NCBI GenBank assembly: GCA_002500665.1
Contig: DLRY01000076.1
Span: 47,599 to 111,598, forward strand
DNA length: 64,000 nt
Source: Opitutia bacterium UBA7876
GTDB taxonomy: Bacteria > Verrucomicrobiota > Verrucomicrobiia > Opitutales > Seribacteraceae
Direction of reading: 5' to 3'
Part shown: piece by piece, positions 1 through 10,024 of the stretch
Numbering within the stretch: the stretch's first letter is position 1
Layout: each line of letters starts with the position of its first letter
Notes under the pieces: generated by a model
The model's input: the letters and a program-made list of their open reading frames with translations, nothing else
What the model was told of the DNA's origin: nothing
The model's database searches: none
Position numbers and translations under genes: made by a program

Positions 1-765
1 GGGAACCTGAAAGATGGTCTCCACGATAAAGGATCCGCTAATGAGGGCGGCGAAGGCCGGGCCGAGGTAGGCCACTGCCGGCAGGAGGCCGCCCCGCAGG
101 GTATGCTTGAGAATAACCGTGATGGGAGCGATTCCCTTGGCATGGGCCGTCCGAACGAAGTCCTGGGAAAGTACCTCCAGGATGCCCCCGCGAGTCAGTC
201 GGGCCAAGTAGGCGGCTGAAACCAGACCAAGGGTAAAGGCCGGCAAGAGGACGTCTTGCGGGTTTCCCCATCCCGCAACCTTGAGTCCGGGCACGTGGGC
301 CGCCACGTGGATCTGCAGAAGGGGTCCGATGGTGAAGGAGGGCACGCAGATGCCGATCATCGCAATGGCCATGCAGAGCCAGTCCAGCCAACTGTTCCGG
401 CGAACCGCCGAAAGGATTCCGATGGGGACGCCGATGCCGATTGCGAACCCCAATGCGCAGAGGCCCAAGAGGAGTGAATTGGGGAAGGACTGGGCGATGA
501 TGTCGGCGACCGGCCTACCCTTGCTTGTGGAGACTCCGAAGGATCCCTCGAGCAAAACGTTCTTCGGATAGATGAAGTATTGTTCCAGGATGGGTCTGTC
601 CAAGCCATATAGCTTGCGGATGTTCGCCTTAGTCTCGGCGGAGACGTTCTTTTCCGAGGTGAAGGGTTCCCCGGGCATTGCCTTGGCAAGCAGGAAGGTA
701 ATGGTATAGAGGGCGAAGAGGACGAGAATCCCCTGCAGCAGACGGTTGAGCAGAAAACGGATCAT
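1..765 (-). CDS. oppB: Oligopeptide ABC transporter permease OppB (partial)
   Basis: Inner-membrane permease half of a peptide importer. Translating the minus strand from the ATG at 765 gives MIRFLLNRLLQGILVLF, an N-terminal membrane segment, then the OppB-like stretch KAMPGEPFTSEK and YGLDRPILEQY. The permease signature follows: RTAHAKGI, then LKHTLRGGLLPAVAYLGPAF and the GSFIVETIF motif. The order and wording match the E. coli OppB family closely. The frame is open to base 1, so about the last 50 residues lie outside the window. Its ATG overlaps the TGA of the upstream oppA-like gene (ATGA, 762-765), which implies translational coupling. The matching oppC and ATPases would be expected to the left of the window, unless this pair shares the ATPases at 7875-9914. 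Confidence 0.9.
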   Translation of the reverse strand, partial: MIRFLLNRLLQGILVLFALYTITFLLAKAMPGEPFTSEKNVSAETKANIRKLYGLDRPILEQYFIYPKNVLLEGSFGVSTSKGRPVADIIAQSFPNSLLLGLCALGFAIGIGVPIGILSAVRRNSWLDWLCMAIAMIGICVPSFTIGPLLQIHVAAHVPGLKVAGWGNPQDVLLPAFTLGLVSAAYLARLTRGGILEVLSQDFVRTAHAKGIAPITVILKHTLRGGLLPAVAYLGPAFAALISGSFIVETIFQVP

Positions 766-2690
766 CTTCCTTGAAGCCGGTTCCCCGAGCCGGGCTCGAG
801 ACGAAGGAACTTGTATGGATGGTTGTCCAGGATGAGGGGATCCCATCCCTTGACGTCGGGGTGGAGCAGGTAGTTACGGACGTACCAGTAGACGGGAAGA
901 ATCGGGCGCTCCTCAAGAAAAAGGGCCTCAGCTCTTGCGAGGACGGCATAGCGCTCGGCCGGATCCCCGGTCTCGGCGGCCTCCGCGAGAATCTCCTGAA
1001 ACTTCTCGCTGTGCCAACCCGTACGGTTGTTTCCCGCGTCCTTCATCCACATGTCGAGAAAGGTAAGGGGATCCATGTAGTCGCCGATCCAGCCTCCCGC
1101 GGCGAGGTCGTAGTCCTTGTCGAACATGGCCGTGATGTAGGAGGTCCACTCGAGTTGCTTGATCTTGACGCTAGCCCCAAGGTGTTCCTTCCACATGGCC
1201 TGGAGAGCCTCGGCAACGGCCTTGGAGGTTTCCTTGTCGGTCGTCAGGAATTCAATGTCGGGCAGGCCTTTGCCTCCGGGATAACCCGCCTCGGCAAGCA
1301 AAGCCCGGGCCCGTTCCGGGTCAAAGGCGACGGCATCGGATGCAGGGTATTCGCCAAAGGGAGGAACCAGTCCGCCGGCTGGTTTTTGCCCACCCTTGAG
1401 AACGTTGTCTATGAGGGAATTCTGGTCGAGGGTAAGGGAGAATGCCAAGCGGACGCGCTGGTCGGTGAACGGTTCGTGGTTGACGTTCGTTCGAATGAAG
1501 TACGTCCCGAGGTACAGTTCGTTCCTGACGTGCTCGGGATATTTCTCGCGGGAATAGTCGATCAACTCCGGGGCAATGGTATAGGTGACGTGCATTTGCC
1601 CGTCGTAGTACATGCGATCTTCCGTGTAGAGGTTGCCGATTGGAAGGTAGCGGATGCCGTTGAGCCCAACGTTTTGCTTATCCCAGTATAGCGGATTACG
1701 GGCAACCTCGATGTGGTCGTTGAACTTCCAGGACTTGAGGATGAAGGCCCCGTTGCAGACCAAGTTGTCGGGCTTGGTCCAGTCGGTGAAACGATCCCCG
1801 ATCTTGCCGTGCTTGAGCACTGCGTGTCGCGGAACGGGATACCAAGTATAATGCTTGGTGATCTCGGGCAGGAAAGGAAGGGGGGAGTTCAGCTTGACCC
1901 GGAGGGTGTGCGGGTCGGGTGCGGTGGCCCCGAAATCGATCAAGTCCCACAAGTCTCCACCTGCTTGGACGAAGGCGATGTTTTTCCTTACCAGTTCGGC
2001 TCGGGTTTCGGCGGTGATGGACTCGGGCCACTCGAAGAGACCGGGGCTGTCCCTAAGCTCTTCCAATTGCGCGGCGTTTAGGAAATCAAGGCCCTTGAAG
2101 TTGAAGGAATTTTCGGCGGCTTCCTCATTGGGACCGAAGTCGACCTCCTTGAGGGAAGCCCACCATTCCTTGGTAAAGTTCTTGTCGTTACGCGAAAGAA
2201 GATAAGACCGTTGGGACTTGTGGTAGGGTTCGGCATCCTTGATGTAATAAAGCATGAAGGAATAGTCGGATGCGAGGGCCGGGGTAAGCAGGCGCCGGAA
2301 GGAAAAGAGAAAGTCTTCCGCGGTGAGCGGTGTGCCGTCGGACCACTGGGCGTCCTTGCGAATCTCGAAGACCCACTCGTCGGGCCGGGTGGTGTCTACC
2401 GGGTACCATTTCTCGGCCACCCCAGGTAGAGCCACGCCGTCCTTGGAGGGATGTTCGCCGACCAACCCCTCGAAGAGCGAACGGATGACGTTACTTTCAA
2501 GCACGCCGCTCACGATATGCGGATCAAGCCCCTTGGGTTCGGCGGTGTTGCCCATGATGAGTATTCCTTCCCGCGAAGCGATCTCAACGCTACTGGGAGC
2601 CTCGCAGGAAGAGAGCGAAAAACCGGCTACTGCGAGCAGGAGTGCCGGTGCCGTCTTGAATGACGTCTTATGGATTGGCGGTGCTTTTAT
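762..2690 (-). CDS. oppA: OppA-like peptide-binding lipoprotein, unusual start
   Basis: Extracytoplasmic solute-binding protein, family 5 (OppA/MppA type), that would deliver peptides to the OppB permease directly downstream. After the lipobox region the protein starts GNTAEPKGLDPHIVSG and has RSLFEGLV, WVFEIRKDAQWSDGTPLTAEDF and the FIRTNVNHEPFTDQRVR block, all typical of the family. A lipoprotein signal peptide is clear (TAPALLLAVAGFSLSSC), but no ATG, GTG or TTG lies in frame in front of it for a plausible distance. An ATA at 2690 or ATC at 2693 or 2675 would give a normal n-region. The first ATG, at 2555, lies after the lipobox and would remove the signal. Reading farther upstream in frame gives non-signal sequence that overlaps the divergent gene. 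I therefore place the start at about 2690, by inference. Confidence 0.8.
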   Translation of the reverse strand: MKAPPIHKTSFKTAPALLLAVAGFSLSSCEAPSSVEIASREGILIMGNTAEPKGLDPHIVSGVLESNVIRSLFEGLVGEHPSKDGVALPGVAEKWYPVDTTRPDEWVFEIRKDAQWSDGTPLTAEDFLFSFRRLLTPALASDYSFMLYYIKDAEPYHKSQRSYLLSRNDKNFTKEWWASLKEVDFGPNEEAAENSFNFKGLDFLNAAQLEELRDSPGLFEWPESITAETRAELVRKNIAFVQAGGDLWDLIDFGATAPDPHTLRVKLNSPLPFLPEITKHYTWYPVPRHAVLKHGKIGDRFTDWTKPDNLVCNGAFILKSWKFNDHIEVARNPLYWDKQNVGLNGIRYLPIGNLYTEDRMYYDGQMHVTYTIAPELIDYSREKYPEHVRNELYLGTYFIRTNVNHEPFTDQRVRLAFSLTLDQNSLIDNVLKGGQKPAGGLVPPFGEYPASDAVAFDPERARALLAEAGYPGGKGLPDIEFLTTDKETSKAVAEALQAMWKEHLGASVKIKQLEWTSYITAMFDKDYDLAAGGWIGDYMDPLTFLDMWMKDAGNNRTGWHSEKFQEILAEAAETGDPAERYAVLARAEALFLEERPILPVYWYVRNYLLHPDVKGWDPLILDNHPYKFLRLEPGSGNRLQGR

Positions 2691-2810
2691 GATGGCCTGG
2701 AGGAGTCTAAGATAAGTCTTTTCAACAGAAAAAAGAAAACCGCGCCATTGGGCAAGGTGAAGATTTGTCTTTGATCCATTGACTCGTGCGTATAGGAGTA
2801 GAAGGCGAAC

Positions 2811-4160
2811 ATGCGAGACTATTTCATCCGAAGGCTGCTTTTGATTCCGCCGACCCTGCTGGGCGTGACCTTGCTTGTGTTCACCATTACTCGGTTCGTG
2901 CCGGGCGGTCCGATGGAGCGCGCCTTGCAGGAAGCCCAGAAGGCAACCGAGGGAGGCGGTTCCTCGAGTGGTCAAATCGGTGGAGGGATGAGCGAGGAGC
3001 AAGTCGAGGAACTGGAGGAGGAATACGGTTTCGACAAACCGATCCTTCAGGCATACCTGCAATGGCTCGGAGCCCTCCCTCGGGAACGGCGCGTAAGCAA
3101 GGCGGAATTCAGGCCGCTGGGCAAGGACAAGGTGGGGGGAGAACTGTTGGCCGATCCGGACAGGGAAACCCTCGTCCTGCTCAAGGGCAGCGGACGGCAG
3201 GCAAAGGTCGTCCGCGAGGGCCCCTTGGTTGTTTCCGCCGCTTATCTGGACGACAACGAATCGATTGACGCCGATGGTTGGCAAGTACGCATCGAGACCA
3301 TCGAGGAGCGGCGCCAAAGATGGGTCAGGCGCTCGGGAGAGGACGTTTCCAAGGCACCCCAGAACTATGACGACCGGGCCATTGTCTACAAGACCCGCTT
3401 AGCCGGCCTTCTCCAAGGAGATCTCGGCAGATCCACCGATTTCGGGGATCCCGTCTGGAGCCTTATCAAGGGACGTATTCCGGTTGCCCTCTATTTCGGG
3501 ATCCTGACCGCCCTCATCACCTACGGCGTTTGCCTGCCTCTTGGTATCCTCAAGGCGATCAAGCACCGCACCATGATCGACAATCTGACCTCGATTCTTA
3601 TCTTCGTGGGTTATGCCATTCCGGGTTTCGCTCTTGGCGCGCTGATGTTGGTCTATCTGGGGGCAAGGGGAGGATGGTTTCCTCTTTTCGGCCTGACGGA
3701 TCCGAATTTCGACGACATGGGTACTTGGGAGCAGTTCGTCGATCTGCTGCACCACACGGCTTTACCCCTGCTTTGTTACGTCGTGGGTGGCTTCGCTTGG
3801 CTGACCATGATGATGAAGAACAACCTTATGGACAACTTGGCCGCAGACTACGTCAGAACCGCGGTAGCCAAGGGGGTCTCCTTCCGCAGTGCCGTATTCA
3901 AGCACGCCTTCCGCAACTCCTTCATTCCCATTGCATCCACCTTGGGGCAACTGATCACAATCCTAGTAAGCGGGAGCATCCTCATCGAGTCCGTCTTCGA
4001 TATCCAGGGATTCGGACTTCTTCAATATCAGGCTCTCTTGGGCAGGGATCAGACGGTGATCATGGGAACCCTGACCATTGCCGCCTTTCTCCTCGTTCTG
4101 GGCAATATCCTTTCCGACCTCATCGTGGCCATGGTGGACCCGCGGGTTAAGTTCAACTGA
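2811..4160 (+). CDS. yejB: YejB-like peptide/microcin ABC permease
   Basis: Inner-membrane permease of a YejABEF-type peptide importer, 449 residues. It begins MRDYFIRRLLLIPPTLLGVT, followed by VPGGPMERAL and EEEYGFDKPI. The C-terminal permease half carries YFGILTALITYGVCLPLGI, FVGYAIPGFALGALM, DYVRTAVAKGVS, KHAFRNSF and a tail ending LSDLIVAMVDPRVKF. These blocks line up with E. coli YejB (YGFDKP, IGYAIPAF, NILSDI..VDPR). The segment between the first and second membrane spans is about 130 residues longer than in OppB and contains a charged, Gly-rich stretch; YejB also has an enlarged loop here, but this one is bigger. The ATG at 2811 has GGAG about 15 bases upstream. It starts the plus-strand operon, divergent from oppA. 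Confidence 0.88.
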   Translation: MRDYFIRRLLLIPPTLLGVTLLVFTITRFVPGGPMERALQEAQKATEGGGSSSGQIGGGMSEEQVEELEEEYGFDKPILQAYLQWLGALPRERRVSKAEFRPLGKDKVGGELLADPDRETLVLLKGSGRQAKVVREGPLVVSAAYLDDNESIDADGWQVRIETIEERRQRWVRRSGEDVSKAPQNYDDRAIVYKTRLAGLLQGDLGRSTDFGDPVWSLIKGRIPVALYFGILTALITYGVCLPLGILKAIKHRTMIDNLTSILIFVGYAIPGFALGALMLVYLGARGGWFPLFGLTDPNFDDMGTWEQFVDLLHHTALPLLCYVVGGFAWLTMMMKNNLMDNLAADYVRTAVAKGVSFRSAVFKHAFRNSFIPIASTLGQLITILVSGSILIESVFDIQGFGLLQYQALLGRDQTVIMGTLTIAAFLLVLGNILSDLIVAMVDPRVKFN

Positions 4161-4167
4161 CCGCATC

Positions 4168-5769
4168 ATGCTCCGCTTGCTAGGCAGACTTTTCTGGATG
4201 GGGGCTCTCCTCGGGGCGTTGGGGGAAATCCTCGCACTGGAGTTTCCCACGGTGCGCTTTCCCTTTACCTTGAGCCGTGGGGTCGGTTTCCTCGGCATGG
4301 ACCTTGAGGGAGGGGAAATCTTTCCTTGGTTCGGCTGGTTGACGACGATCTTCTTCCTTCTGTTGGGGATCTTCTCCGAGGTCTCCTTTGCGAGGGGATT
4401 CACCTTTACTCCCATCACCATGCGCCGGATCGATCGCTTCAAGTCCATTAAGCGCGGTTATTACTCCCTCATGCTCATTATCATTCTGGCCGCAGTGGCT
4501 TCGCTCGACCATCTTCTGGTCGGGCACGAGGCCCTCCTGGTGAAGCGGGAGGGGGAATGGCATTGGCCTGCCTTTTCCCGCCAAGTTGAGAAAGGAGAAG
4601 TCTTTGGTCTGGAGGGAGACGAGGGACAGAGCCCGCCCGATTACCGGGAACTGCGAAGGAGGTTTTCCGATGCAGGGGAGGGTGATTGGGTCCTCATGCC
4701 TCTTCTCCCCTACGCCCCCACCGGCGATACGGTGACTGCAGTCTCGACCAAGATAGAGGTCTCCACCGATGGCCTCGCCACGGTGAGGGGGGAAACGTTC
4801 TCGGGCTTGGCATCCCGGGTCTATGACTTGGCCAATCCCGAGCGCATGCACTTGCGCTTCCGTTTTCGCGATGGTCTCAAGGACGGACCGGCGGATGGCT
4901 GGGACGACCAGCGAAACCGCATCTATGGGGCCCTCTACGAGAAAGGGGAGCTGGTTCCCGGTTCGGAGTCCTGGAACGGAACGGGAGAACTGTCTCCTTT
5001 CCTGGCCTTGGAATCGAGCGATCTCAGGGAAGTTCACTTTCCTCCTTCCCCGCCTACCATGGGCGAAGGCCAGACCCATCTCCTTGGCACCAGTTCCAAG
5101 GGCTACGACGTGCTGGCTTATCTTTTCGGCGGCCTTCAGGTAAACTTCAAGGCGGCTCTGGTCTATATCCCGCTGGTCTATGCGCTCGGTATCTCCATCG
5201 GTCTCCTGATGGGTTTTTTCGGCGGAGCCTTCGACCTCATCGTGCAGAGACTGATCGAGATCCTTTCCAACATCCCTTTCCTGTTCGTGGTCATGATCGC
5301 CAGCACCGCCATTCCCGAGGGACTTAAGGAAACCGCTGGCCTCTGGATCATTATCGGTATCCTTCTCCTTTTCGGCTGGATGGGCATGACCTACCTGATG
5401 CGGACCGCCGCCCTCAAGGAAAAGGCACGCGACTACATCGCGGCTAGTCGGGTTATCGGAGCCTCAACCCCGAGGATTCTCTTCCGCCACCTCTTGCCGA
5501 ACTCAGTGGCGATCATCGTGACCTTGGTTCCGTTTTCCATTTCCAGTCTCGTTCTCGCACTGACCTCCCTCGATTACCTTGGCTTTGGGTTGCCGGCGAA
5601 ATACGCGACGTGGGGACAACTCCTGCGCGATGGCCTTGAGAACCTCTCCGCCCCTTGGTTGGTCACCTCCGCCTTTTTCGTTCTAGTGGGCCTTCTCATC
5701 CTCATCACCTTCGTCGGAGAGGCCGTGCGGGAGGCATTCGATCCCAAGAAATTCAGCTATTACCGTTGA
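4168..5769 (+). CDS. yejE: YejE-like peptide ABC permease with N-terminal extension
   Basis: Second permease of the Yej-type importer, 533 residues from the ATG at 4168, seven bases after yejB. The open frame extends upstream into yejB but that part is shadow. Residues from about 85 onward match YejE: RFKSIKRGYYSL, ALLVKREGEWHWPAF, GYDVLAYLFGGLQVNF, LFGWMGMTYLMRTAALKEKARDYI, FRHLLPNS, SLDYLGFGLPAKYATWG and the ending GEAVREAFDPKKFSYY. YejE of E. coli is about 341 residues. The surplus is an N-terminal segment of about 85 residues with two hydrophobic spans and a long periplasmic insertion (roughly residues 120-330). The insertion has no motif I recognise and could contact the large binding protein. 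Confidence 0.85.
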   Translation: MLRLLGRLFWMGALLGALGEILALEFPTVRFPFTLSRGVGFLGMDLEGGEIFPWFGWLTTIFFLLLGIFSEVSFARGFTFTPITMRRIDRFKSIKRGYYSLMLIIILAAVASLDHLLVGHEALLVKREGEWHWPAFSRQVEKGEVFGLEGDEGQSPPDYRELRRRFSDAGEGDWVLMPLLPYAPTGDTVTAVSTKIEVSTDGLATVRGETFSGLASRVYDLANPERMHLRFRFRDGLKDGPADGWDDQRNRIYGALYEKGELVPGSESWNGTGELSPFLALESSDLREVHFPPSPPTMGEGQTHLLGTSSKGYDVLAYLFGGLQVNFKAALVYIPLVYALGISIGLLMGFFGGAFDLIVQRLIEILSNIPFLFVVMIASTAIPEGLKETAGLWIIIGILLLFGWMGMTYLMRTAALKEKARDYIAASRVIGASTPRILFRHLLPNSVAIIVTLVPFSISSLVLALTSLDYLGFGLPAKYATWGQLLRDGLENLSAPWLVTSAFFVLVGLLILITFVGEAVREAFDPKKFSYYR

Positions 5770-5773
5770 CCCT

Positions 5774-7874
5774 ATGAACCTGCGTTTCCTCATCCCGACC
5801 TGTCTGCTTTCCCTGGCGTTCTTCCCAGGCTGTCAGCCTCCCGAGGAAGACTTGGCCTCGGAGGCTGACTTTGAAAAGTGGTACCCGCAGTACAACCGCT
5901 ACGTACGCGACTGGCTTGGCAAGCAGGTCGAGGAGATCATAGCCGGCCTGAAGAAACTGGAGGAGGAAATCTCCACCGAGGAGGACGCCGACCGCAGGAA
6001 AAAGCTGGAAGAAACCCAAGAATCGAAAACCAAGCTCCTCGCCCGCATGCGGTCTAGGTTGGAGATTGGGGACTACTTCCAGTTCAAGGAAAAAGCCGAT
6101 CTTCCCGCCGGCCTGGAGTGGAAAAACGGCTCGGAACAACCCGAGATCGGAGACCCCAATTCGCAAAAGGGCGGGGCTTTTCGCTATTTCATTTCTTCCT
6201 TTCCTCCGACCATTCGTCCCTTTGGCCCGAATTCCAACAATTCCTTCCGTGGAGAACTGTACGACAACGTGGAGGTCTCCCTGGTCGAGCTTCACCCGGA
6301 AACGGGGGAGATCATGCCGGGGGTGGCCATGGAGTGGGCCGTAGGCCCCGATGAGAAAACGGTTTTCTTTCGGCTTGATCCTGCTGCCAAGTATAACGAT
6401 GGCGTGCCCGTCAAGGCCGTTGACTTCATGTGGTGGGTCTACCTGCGGGCCTCGGACAATGTGGTGACCCCTTGGTTCAAGCAGTACATTCGCGAGCAAT
6501 TGTCCCAGTTTACTCTTTACGGCGCCGACCTGCTTGCTATTTCCCTTCCCGAACCCAAGCCCAAGCTTCCCTACTTCGCCAGCCTGCCCCCCTCGCCCCC
6601 TCATTTCTACAAGGAGTACGGACCCGACTACAAGGAGCGCTACCAGTGGAGGGTACCGCCCACCACAGCCGCCTACACGGTCAAGCCGGAAGACTTGGTG
6701 AAGGGCGTTTCCATCACCCTAAGTCGGGTGGACGACTGGTGGGCCGCCGACAAGAAATTCTACCGTTACCGCTTCAACGCGGACCGTATCCGTTACACCG
6801 TGGTGAGGGATCGCTCCAAGGCATGGGAACTTTTCCGGGCCGGCGAAATCGATTATTTTCCCATCACTCTTCCGGAGTACTGGTACCAGAAATCGGAAAT
6901 GCCTCCCGTCTTCAACGGCTTCGTCGAGCGCTACACCTGGTACAACCAATTCCCTCGCATCCCTTGGTCTCTTTACCTCAATTCGGCCAAGCCACCCCTC
7001 GACGACCATGAGGTGCGGCTCGGCATTTGCCACGCCACCAACTGGCAGAAGGTGATCGACGTGGTTTTCCGTGGCGACGCTTCTCGTCTTCCCGGCTGGA
7101 CAAAGGGCTACGGACGATTCGACAACCCCGAGATCATGGCCCGCCCCTTTTCCGTCGGCAAAGCCCGCGAGCACTTCGCCAAGGCGGGCTACGTCAAGGA
7201 GGACGAGAACGGAATCCTAATGAAGGCAAACGGGGAGCGTCTGGAGGTAGCCCTGACCTTTTCGAACATTCCCGTGCGGGCCAAGATGATGGGCATCCTC
7301 AAGGAGGAGGCCCTCAAGGCGGGCCTAAAGTTCATCCTCGATGGCCTCGATCATACCGTGGTCTACAAGAAGGAGATGCAGAAGAACCATCAGGCCGTCT
7401 TCTCCGCCTGGGGCTTCCAGCCTCCCTATCCTCGTTATTACGAGTACTTTCATTCCAGCAACGCCTACGACGACAAGGGCAACCTCAAGCACAACACCAA
7501 CAACGTATTTTCCTTCTCGGATGAGCGCATGGACCAGCTCGCGGTGGCTTTCCGCAATGCGCGTACCGAGGAAGAGCTTGAGGAATACGCCCATGAAATG
7601 CAGCAGATCATCCACGACTCTGGCGTCTACGTGCCGGGCTATATGACGGAGTTCGTTAGGGTGGGATGCTGGCGCTGGGTGCGCTGGCCGGATTCCGATT
7701 TCACTGAGTTTTGTCCGCCTCGAACCTACGTTCCCTTCGAGAGCTACGTCTACTGGATAGACGAGGACGTCAGGAAGGAAACCGAGGAGGCGAGGAGATA
7801 CGGGAAGAAATTTCCCGAGGTACAGGCGGTCAAGCAAAGGTACCGCATCACGTCCGAACCCAGAGGGGAAGCCG

Positions 7875-7882
<8 letters not shown>
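5774..7882 (+). CDS. yejA: YejA-like peptide-binding lipoprotein
   Basis: Periplasmic binding component of the Yej-type importer, 702 residues, starting four bases after yejE. The signal is that of a lipoprotein (LSLAFFPGC, Cys20). After it comes a charged coiled-coil-like region (about residues 45-95, EEIIAGLKKLEEEISTEED) not normally found in family 5 binding proteins. The family-5 domain then begins near GAFRYFISSFPPT and contains GVAMEW, KYNDGVPVKAVDFMWW, VVRDRSKAWELFRAGEIDY and LYLNSAKPPLDDHEVRLGI. The RDRSKAWELFRAGEIDY block resembles the YejA-type YRD..TALEAFKAGEYDF block. The coiled coil may space the domain from the membrane or mediate assembly; that is inference. Confidence 0.85.
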
Positions 7883-8843
<961 letters not shown>

Positions 8844-9914
8844 GTGATGAGCGAAGATTCAATTGACACGGCAAAAGCGAGCACGGAGCTCCTTTCCTTG
8901 TTATCGGCGCGGAAGGAGGCAAAGGACCCTGCGGATGAGGAAATCCTCCGAGTGGAGGGACTGAGGATGCATTTTCCGGTCAGAGGAGGTGTGCTTTACA
9001 GGCAGACTGGTTCCGTGAAGGCCGTGGATGGCGTCGACCTGACCATCCGCAATGGAGAAACCCTTGGTCTGGTCGGGGAATCGGGTTGCGGAAAGTCAAC
9101 CCTCGGGAAGTGCATCGTACGCCTCCTCAACCCTACGGGAGGCCGTGTGGTCTTCAAGGGCACGGAGCTTACCCATATGTCCCAATCGGCCCTGCGACCC
9201 TACCGGCAGGATTTCCAGATGGTTTTTCAGGATCCTGCGGAATCTCTCGATGCCCGCATGTCGGTGGGAGAGCTTATATCGGAACCCATGGTCATTCAGG
9301 GAATCGGTACGCGTCCGGAACGGGTCCGACGGGTGGAGGAACTGCTCGAGTTGGTCGGCCTTCCCAAGACTGCGTCCCAGAAGTTTTCCTTCGAATTTTC
9401 GGGAGGTCAACGCCAGCGCATCGGCATCGCCCGGGCACTTGCGGTCAACCCCGATCTGCTTGTCTTGGACGAACCCGTCTCGGCCCTGGACGTATCCGTT
9501 CAAAGCCAAGTTCTCAACCTGCTCATGGAGCTGCAGCGTGAACTCGGCCTATCCTACCTTTTCATTTCCCATGATCTTGCCGTGGTCAAGCACGTGTCGG
9601 ACCGCATTGCAGTAATGTACCTGGGCAAAATCATGGAAACAGCCCCTGCGGACGACTTGTATGCATCCCCCATGCATGCCTACACCGATGCCCTGATCTC
9701 GGCCATTCCCGTACCCGATCCGAGCCATTCCCGCAAAAGGGAGATTCTCCCCGGGGACGTTCCTTCCCCCATCGATCCACCGCCCGGCTGCGCTTTCGGT
9801 CACAGGGTGGGGGCGGCCCGCTACGAGGAGAGCATCGCGAGCCCTCCTTCGATGAGGGAGGTCTCGCGTGGCCACTGGGTTTCGGATTGCCCCTGTTGCG
9901 TGAAAGCGGATTAA
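8844..9914 (+). CDS. oppF: Peptide ABC transporter ATPase (OppF/DppF type)
   Basis: Second ATPase of the importer, 356 residues. It carries Walker A GESGCGKS, Q-loop MVFQDPAESLDARM, the signature FSGGQRQRIGIARAL, Walker B LLVLDEPVSALD and H-loop LFISHDLAVV. The C-terminal extension includes PPGCAFGHR and a terminal SDCPCC, in line with the OppF family. The first codon directly follows the tag of oppD; GTG at 8844 and ATG at 8847 are adjacent and either could initiate. An N-terminal extension of about 40 residues precedes the usual start of the fold (LRVEGLRMHFPV). It is the last gene of the Yej/Opp operon; about 110 bases then precede the next gene. Confidence 0.9.
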   Translation: MMSEDSIDTAKASTELLSLLSARKEAKDPADEEILRVEGLRMHFPVRGGVLYRQTGSVKAVDGVDLTIRNGETLGLVGESGCGKSTLGKCIVRLLNPTGGRVVFKGTELTHMSQSALRPYRQDFQMVFQDPAESLDARMSVGELISEPMVIQGIGTRPERVRRVEELLELVGLPKTASQKFSFEFSGGQRQRIGIARALAVNPDLLVLDEPVSALDVSVQSQVLNLLMELQRELGLSYLFISHDLAVVKHVSDRIAVMYLGKIMETAPADDLYASPMHAYTDALISAIPVPDPSHSRKREILPGDVPSPIDPPPGCAFGHRVGAARYEESIASPPSMREVSRGHWVSDCPCCVKAD

Positions 9915-9977
9915 GCCTGACGCTGCCTTTGGGGCTTTGAAAAAAGGCTTGCGAGCAGAGGGATGTAAGGCTTTTAT

Positions 9978-10005
9978 TTGATCCATTGTTGCCCTTGACT
10001 ACAAT
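9978..10005 (+). promoter_or_regulatory. Candidate sigma-70-like promoter for the TPR-ExbBDD operon
   Basis: In the gap between oppF and the first TPR gene there is TTGATC (9978-9983), a 16-base spacer and TACAAT (10000-10005), followed 20 bases later by the ATG at 10025. The boxes resemble -35 and -10 elements. PVC bacteria often deviate from the E. coli consensus, so this is only a suggestion. No strong terminator hairpin with a T run was seen in the same gap. Confidence 0.3.
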
Positions 10006-10024
10006 TGATCCCAAATTACCCCTG

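Noticed and set aside
771..1691. 306-residue plus-strand open frame opposite oppA
   Set aside because: Low-complexity Gly/Val/Leu composition typical of the reverse of a GC-rich gene; no motif, and the opposite strand holds a clear family protein.
2770..2781. TTTGATCCATTG shared between the yejB leader and the TPR operon leader (9977-9988)
   Set aside because: Twelve identical bases in AT-richer gaps may be chance, and the following -10-like spacing differs between the two.
2691..3317. N-terminal extension of the oppA frame to 851 residues
   Set aside because: It overlaps the yejB coding sequence on the other strand and has no family features; the lipoprotein signal begins after 2690.
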